A stretch of 20,907 bases of DNA, taken from assembly GCA_040255445.1 (NCBI GenBank), contig JBDZUZ010000060.1, forward strand, positions 1-20,907, in the 5' to 3' direction. Below, piece by piece: positions 16,164 through 20,907 of the stretch (its first letter is position 1; the number at the start of each line of letters is the position of its first letter). Origin of the DNA: JBDZUZ01 sp040255445 (GTDB taxonomy: Bacteria > Planctomycetota > Phycisphaerae > Phycisphaerales > UBA1924). The translations under genes and the position numbers were made by a program. The notes beneath the pieces were generated by a model, which worked only from the letters and a program-made list of their open reading frames with translations, was not told the DNA's origin and searched no databases.

Positions 16164-16300
16164 ACACTACTCCCACGCCCGCGGTCGCCGCGGGACGCAT
16201 GTTTCCGATGCGGCACATCGCTCGGATGTGGCCGCCGGATCCGCCGGCGGGTCCACCCAGACCCCCGGACGGCAGGATTCTAACGGATCAACCGCCGGGC

Positions 16301-16329
16301 TTGACTTACGGCAACAGTTCGGCTCAAAT
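16301..16329 (+). promoter_or_regulatory. Candidate sigma70-type promoter for rho
   Basis: TTGACT (16301-16306, five of six matches to TTGACA) and TCAAAT (16324-16329, four of six to TATAAT) are separated by exactly 17 nt. This is the best promoter-like match seen in the region and implies a leader of nearly 400 nt before the rho start codon. Confidence 0.4.
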
Positions 16330-16351
16330 CTGGTCGAAGAGTTGGGTTGCG

Positions 16352-16396
16352 GCGTCGGACGCTGGCCCCCCTTGGGGCCGGTTTCTCACCCGACGC
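16352..16396 (+). promoter_or_regulatory. Nested hairpin in the rho leader
   Basis: GCGTCGG (16352-16358) pairs with CCGACGC (16390-16396). Inside, GGCCCC (16364-16369) pairs with GGGGCC (16374-16379) across loop CCTT. It lies shortly after the candidate promoter. There is no U-tract, so it is not a standard terminator. Confidence 0.4.
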
Positions 16397-16519
16397 GGCA
16401 CATCGGGCTTCTCCGATAGACGAATCCTCGCCCGCCAGCGGAAGCAACGCCGCGAGGCGCCATCAGGCGATGATCGCATCGTTCGAACGAGAGCCCCGTC
16501 CGAAAGATCGCTCGAACCC

Positions 16520-16546
16520 GCACGGCCGCTGATTGCTCGGCCGTGC
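16520..16546 (+). promoter_or_regulatory. Hairpin in the rho leader
   Basis: A perfect 9-bp stem, GCACGGCCG (16520-16528) with CGGCCGTGC (16538-16546), and a 9-nt loop. It is followed by GC-rich sequence without a U-run. It could be part of a leader control structure. Role not shown. Confidence 0.45.
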
Positions 16547-16713
16547 CGCGGCCGCCCGTTCACAACGGCTCCGCCGGCAACCCCGGCGCCCGGCACTTGC
16601 AGAAGCAGCGGGCCGCCTCCGGTTCTTTCAATCCGCTCGCCGCCGCCCCGGCCTCAGGCCGCCGCGGCCGCGCAACAGCCCGCCCGCGTGGCACATTCGT
16701 CCCCACGCGCGCC

Positions 16714-16718
16714 GGAGG
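16714..16718 (+). promoter_or_regulatory. rho: Ribosome-binding site that sets the rho start
   Basis: GGAGG stands 9 nt before the GTG at 16728. No comparable site precedes the upstream ATG at 16533, so the GTG is the preferred start. Confidence 0.7.
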
Positions 16719-16727
16719 ACCTCGCTC

Positions 16728-17918
<1,191 letters not shown>

Positions 17919-17959
17919 CCCCTGGACGGCTGAGCGGGCCGCGCCCCAGCCGCGTGAAC

Positions 17960-19657
17960 TCAGCCCAGCCCGATCGACGCGACCGTGACATCATCGGCGA
18001 AGGGTGAGTCCGCGCCGGCCGCGGCCGGGCCCGCGTGCTTCGTCACCGCATCGACGATCCGCCGCACATCCTCGGCGACATCCGGTGAACCCCGGACCAG
18101 TTCGGTCACGCGATCGATCCCGTGCTCCTCGCCCGCCGGCGAGCGTTGTTCGATCACGCCGTCGCTGAAGAGCACCAGCCGGTCCCCCGCCGAGCACGCG
18201 ATCGATTCCGCGCTGTAGACCGCATCGGCGAGCACACCCACGAGCGTTCCCCGCCGCTCGGAGGGTTGCGATGTCTCCCCATCCGCGCGGCGCAGCAGCC
18301 AGTGGCCGTGCCCCGCATCGACATACGTCACACGCCCCGCGGAGCGGTCGATGACACCCACCCACAGCGACAGGAAGAGCGGCGCGCCCTCGACCTCGTC
18401 GCCGTACCGCTGCGAGTAGCGGTACACAAGGCTGTTGATCTCGCCGACCGCGCGGGCCAGGTCCATCGTGTGCATCAGCATCCGCATCAGGTGCGCCTGC
18501 ACGTTGGCCATCACCATGCCCGCGGCGATCCCTTTGCCCACGACATCGCCCAGGAACACGGCGGTCCGCTCGCCATCGATCGGGAAGAAGTCGAAGAGGT
18601 CGCCGGCGACGAAGCGCCCGGGCGAAGCGTGCAGCCGGTACTCGACGCCCCCCGCCCGGCCCTCGCCCGGCGGCATGATGATCGTCTGCACCGCTCGCGC
18701 TGCGCGAAGCTCATCGCGGCGGCGCACATCGTCACGCTCGAGCCGCACGCGGTGCAGGTTGGCGAGCGCGAGCCCGCACACCCGCGCGATCGCCTGCGCG
18801 AACGAGGCGGCTTCCTCGGGGATCTGGCACGGCCCGGCATCCCCGCGCCGCGCATCGACATAGAGGTACGCATCGGGCACGCCGTCGATCAGCACCGGCG
18901 CGCACGCCGCGGCCCCAATATCCAGCGACACGATGCTCTGCCCAAACTGCCCGGCATCGCCCGAGTGCATCACCACGGTCTGACCATCCGCCGCGGCCTG
19001 GATGAGCGACCGGCTGAAGGTGGTCTCGCCATCGTCGGTCTGTCCGCGGGAGCGCGAGGTGATGACCTCGACCTGATCGCCCGACCCCACGAGCCGCACG
19101 TACGCGGCACGCGGCAGCCCGGTGCCCGAGAGCAGGCAGTCGATCGCCGCCGCGGCGATCGCCGCTTCGGTCTCGGCCGAACCCATCTCGGCGGCGCAGG
19201 ACATCAGCAGCTCGAGGCGGCGGGCCGCATCGGGCGCGAGCGCTTCGCCCTCGACCCGCCGGATCGCGTTGATGCTGTCCCGGTCGTCCATCGTCGCCAG
19301 CAGGCGCGCGTACGGGGCGGAGGGCGCACCCATGCTCACACGGAGCGTCCACGGCCCGATCCGCAGGCGGTCGCCCTCCTGCAGCGGGGTGAGCTCGTTG
19401 GGGGCGAGCTTGTTGCCGTTGAGGTAGGTGCCGTGCTGGCTGTCGGTGTCGCGGATCCGCCACACGCTGCCCAGCGAGAGGATCTCGGCGTGCTGGCGCG
19501 AGACGGTCTGCCCCTTGTCGTGCAGCACCACATCGTTCGCGCGGGAGCGGCCCAGTGAGTAGGGCCGGTCGCGGGGGGCCAGCCACTCGGCGTCACGCTC
19601 GGGCCCGGCGATGACGTCGAGCCGCAGAGTGAGCAGCATGGCGGTGGTGGTGGGCAT
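17960..19657 (-). CDS. FHA domain-GAF-like-SpoIIE/PP2C serine phosphatase
   Basis: 565-residue signalling protein. Residues about 10-108 are an FHA phosphothreonine-binding domain: YSLGRS (Gly36-Arg37), SRQHAEI (Ser53 to His56) and HGTYLNG (Asn80). Residues about 145-300 look like a GAF sensor domain. A short coiled-coil-like linker (LERDDVRRRDELRAARAVQ) leads to a SpoIIE-type PP2C phosphatase: AGDLFDFF (Asp353), LGDVVGKGIAAG (Asp371), DAGHGHW, LFSDGVIEQR (Asp499) and FADDVTVASI (Asp556), so all metal-binding acids are present. Such proteins dephosphorylate anti-sigma-factor antagonists or similar partners; the partner is not here. The frame is open to 19807, but those codons run into the terminator of the next gene, so the ATG at 19657 is chosen. 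No clear ribosome-binding site is seen. Confidence 0.9.
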   Translation of the reverse strand: MPTTTAMLLTLRLDVIAGPERDAEWLAPRDRPYSLGRSRANDVVLHDKGQTVSRQHAEILSLGSVWRIRDTDSQHGTYLNGNKLAPNELTPLQEGDRLRIGPWTLRVSMGAPSAPYARLLATMDDRDSINAIRRVEGEALAPDAARRLELLMSCAAEMGSAETEAAIAAAAIDCLLSGTGLPRAAYVRLVGSGDQVEVITSRSRGQTDDGETTFSRSLIQAAADGQTVVMHSGDAGQFGQSIVSLDIGAAACAPVLIDGVPDAYLYVDARRGDAGPCQIPEEAASFAQAIARVCGLALANLHRVRLERDDVRRRDELRAARAVQTIIMPPGEGRAGGVEYRLHASPGRFVAGDLFDFFPIDGERTAVFLGDVVGKGIAAGMVMANVQAHLMRMLMHTMDLARAVGEINSLVYRYSQRYGDEVEGAPLFLSLWVGVIDRSAGRVTYVDAGHGHWLLRRADGETSQPSERRGTLVGVLADAVYSAESIACSAGDRLVLFSDGVIEQRSPAGEEHGIDRVTELVRGSPDVAEDVRRIVDAVTKHAGPAAAGADSPFADDVTVASIGLG

Positions 19658-19784
19658 CGCGTCGATCAGGATACGCAGCGGAGGCGGGGACGCAGGGACC
19701 GGGCCGGCGTGTGAGTCTCGCGTGAGGACATAGCCCGGACACGGCTCGGGCGAGATTGCGGCTGCGCGGGGAATACCGCGGCCG

Positions 19785-19819
19785 AAAAAGAAACGGGCCC
19801 GCCGCAAGGCGGGCCCGTT
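19785..19819 (-). terminator. Intrinsic terminator of the secreted-protein gene
   Basis: Read on the minus strand: AACGGGCCCGCC, loop TTGC, GGCGGGCCCGTT, then TCTTTTT. It is a perfect 12-bp GC-rich stem followed by a T-tract, starting 39 nt after the stop codon at 19859. It also insulates the phosphatase gene downstream. Confidence 0.92.
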
Positions 19820-19858
19820 CGAGAGTTACGAGAAATGACCGGATTCCCGGATCAGGTA

Positions 19859-20907
19859 TTAGAGGCAGCCACCGGCCTGCCAACGCTCGAAGAAGAAGCC
19901 GATGTCGTCGCCATCGACGCCACCCGAGCCGTCGACGTCGCCGCAGGGCGCGCCGATCTGCCAGTCGGAGAAGAAGGCGCCGATGTCGTCGCCGTCAACG
20001 CCGCCCGACTGGTCGTAGTCGGCAGCGCACGCCGGGCAGCCACCGCCGCACTGCGAGAGGTCGGTATAGAAGTCAACGACGACCGGGAGCGAGGAACCCG
20101 AGGCCGAGCGGAGGTGCCAGCGGTCCTGCGTGGGCAGGGGCTCGGTGTTGAAGAGGCCGACGGCCATGTAGTAGGTGCCGGCGGGGAGATCGCCGTCCTG
20201 GCCGGCGAAATCCTGCGCGAGCGGGTCGAACGACGAGCGGGGGCCCGTGTTGCCGAAGGAGAGCTGCGAGCGGGTGTAGAACGGCGCAGCGCCATCGCGG
20301 TCGGCGTCGTCGTTCTGAACGACCAGGGCGCCGTTGCTGTCGAAGATGAAGACCTCGGTGTCCGCGGCGACGTTGCTGAGGCTGAAGTCAAGGTCGAGGA
20401 AGTTGGCCGGGTTGGAGATCGGGCCGCAGACCTCGAAGCGCCACCAGGCGACGCCCTGACGCGGGATCGTGACATCCGCGCCGCCAACGCCCGGAGCCAG
20501 GATCTGGCCCAGATCGCGGTCGATCGGCACCGCCGGAGCCACGGCCGGCGTGAGCGCGGTGCCGTTGGTGTTGGTGCGGAGGTTGACCGTGAAGTCACCG
20601 GTGTTAATCTGATCGGCGGTCACCGTGAAGGCGGCGCCGAAGGTCGAACCGCCCGGCGCAACCGCCAGGTAGTAGTTGCCGGCGAGGAGCTCGCCGTCGC
20701 GACCGTCGTACTGCTCGCCGTCGCCCGCCGCAGCGCGGCGACCGACGCCGGAGGTCAGCTGGGCGTTGGTGCCCGAGCCATCGTCCTGGTCGGCGAACAG
20801 GATTCCGCCCTGGTCGCTGTAGAGACCGATCGCGACGTCCGCGGTCGAGCCCTCGGTATCGATGTCGAGGAACTGCAGGGCGTTGTCGGTCGCGTCACCG
20901 TTGAGGG
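19859..20907 (-). CDS. Secreted protein with two PPC-like domains and dockerin-like tail (5' part outside window)
   Basis: The frame is open without a stop from the right edge of the window to the TAA at 19859, so this is the C-terminal 349 codons of a longer gene. Two similar domains are seen. The first has LQFLDIDTEGSTADVAIGLYS, ADQDDGSG and LLAGNYYLAVAPGG. The second has FLDLDFSLSNVAADTEVFIFD, QNDDADRDG and LPAGTYYMAVGLFN. This layout fits PPC-type (bacterial pre-peptidase C-terminal) beta-sandwich domains of secreted proteins. The tail has CPACAADYDQSGGVDGDDIGAFF and a second copy CGDVDGSGGVDGDDIGFFFERW. These two Asp/Gly-rich motifs resemble calcium-binding dockerin loops and are common at the C-termini of planctomycete exported proteins. 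The signal peptide would be outside the window. Function is unknown. Confidence 0.88.
   Translation of the reverse strand, partial: LNGDATDNALQFLDIDTEGSTADVAIGLYSDQGGILFADQDDGSGTNAQLTSGVGRRAAAGDGEQYDGRDGELLAGNYYLAVAPGGSTFGAAFTVTADQINTGDFTVNLRTNTNGTALTPAVAPAVPIDRDLGQILAPGVGGADVTIPRQGVAWWRFEVCGPISNPANFLDLDFSLSNVAADTEVFIFDSNGALVVQNDDADRDGAAPFYTRSQLSFGNTGPRSSFDPLAQDFAGQDGDLPAGTYYMAVGLFNTEPLPTQDRWHLRSASGSSLPVVVDFYTDLSQCGGGCPACAADYDQSGGVDGDDIGAFFSDWQIGAPCGDVDGSGGVDGDDIGFFFERWQAGGCL

Larger units (their letters stand above)
16164..16727. other. Divergent ptsI/rho intergenic region, mostly rho leader
   Basis: This 564-bp region carries the start signals of ptsI (minus) and rho (plus). It holds a candidate rho promoter (16301-16329) and then about 390 nt of possible leader with two hairpins, listed separately. 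I find no gene in it: the frame of rho is open back to 16533, but the added residues are Arg/Pro-rich and resemble nothing. Confidence 0.5.

Noticed and set aside
16533..16727. N-terminal extension of Rho from the ATG at 16533
   Set aside because: The added residues are Arg/Pro-rich without OB-fold pattern, there is no ribosome-binding site at that ATG, and a good one precedes the GTG at 16728.
19658..19807. Longer N-terminus of the FHA phosphatase from 19807
   Set aside because: It would overlap the intrinsic terminator of the preceding gene and adds no conserved sequence before the FHA domain.

Overview
The window is high-GC bacterial DNA, most likely from a planctomycete of the Phycisphaerae type. 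This is an inference from several signs. There is a secreted protein with a PEP-CTERM-like tail (VPAPG, hydrophobic stretch, RRRR). A second secreted protein ends in two GGVDGDDIG repeats of the dockerin-like kind common in that group. The set also includes a DnaE with PHP domain, a very long Arg-rich RNase E/G, an FHA-SpoIIE phosphatase and REP-like CCACAGGCT hairpins. No species can be named from sequence alone.

Layout. A secreted PEP-CTERM-like protein (28-738, minus) diverges from dnaE (1088-5692, plus). Inside dnaE lies a 492-nt element (3166-3657). It is bounded by 35-nt inverted arms made of 8-bp units and carries, in another frame, a complete four-helix-bundle (23S rRNA intervening-sequence protein family) gene. 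After dnaE come two REP-like hairpins. Five minus-strand genes with short gaps follow, transcribed from RNase E/G (13947) through dxr, a TPR/O-GlcNAc-transferase-like protein and a lipoprotein to an aldo/keto reductase ending at 5876. This could be one operon. Next is PTS enzyme I (14370-16163, minus), divergent from rho (16728-17918, plus), which has a long structured leader. An FHA-SpoIIE phosphatase (17960-19657, minus) converges on rho. A secreted protein with PPC-like and dockerin-like parts (minus) runs off the right end and is closed by a clear intrinsic terminator.

Function. The core is housekeeping: replication (dnaE), isoprenoid synthesis (dxr), RNA decay (RNase E/G), transcription termination (rho) and sugar or regulatory phosphotransfer (ptsI). 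Around it are surface and secreted proteins and a signalling phosphatase. RNase E/G and Rho both carry R(K)RRRRRGGRGR-type patches, which may link RNA decay and termination.

The most striking item is the intervening-sequence-like element in dnaE. Its length is exactly 164 codons, its dnaE-frame reading has no stop, and it carries its own ribosome-binding site and gene. DnaE is therefore either made with a 164-residue insert, made in pieces after RNA cleavage, or made from spliced or excised copies. Other notable points are a Rho without a recognisable OB-fold RNA-binding domain and a surface protein with a Cys/Gln pattern like thioester domains.
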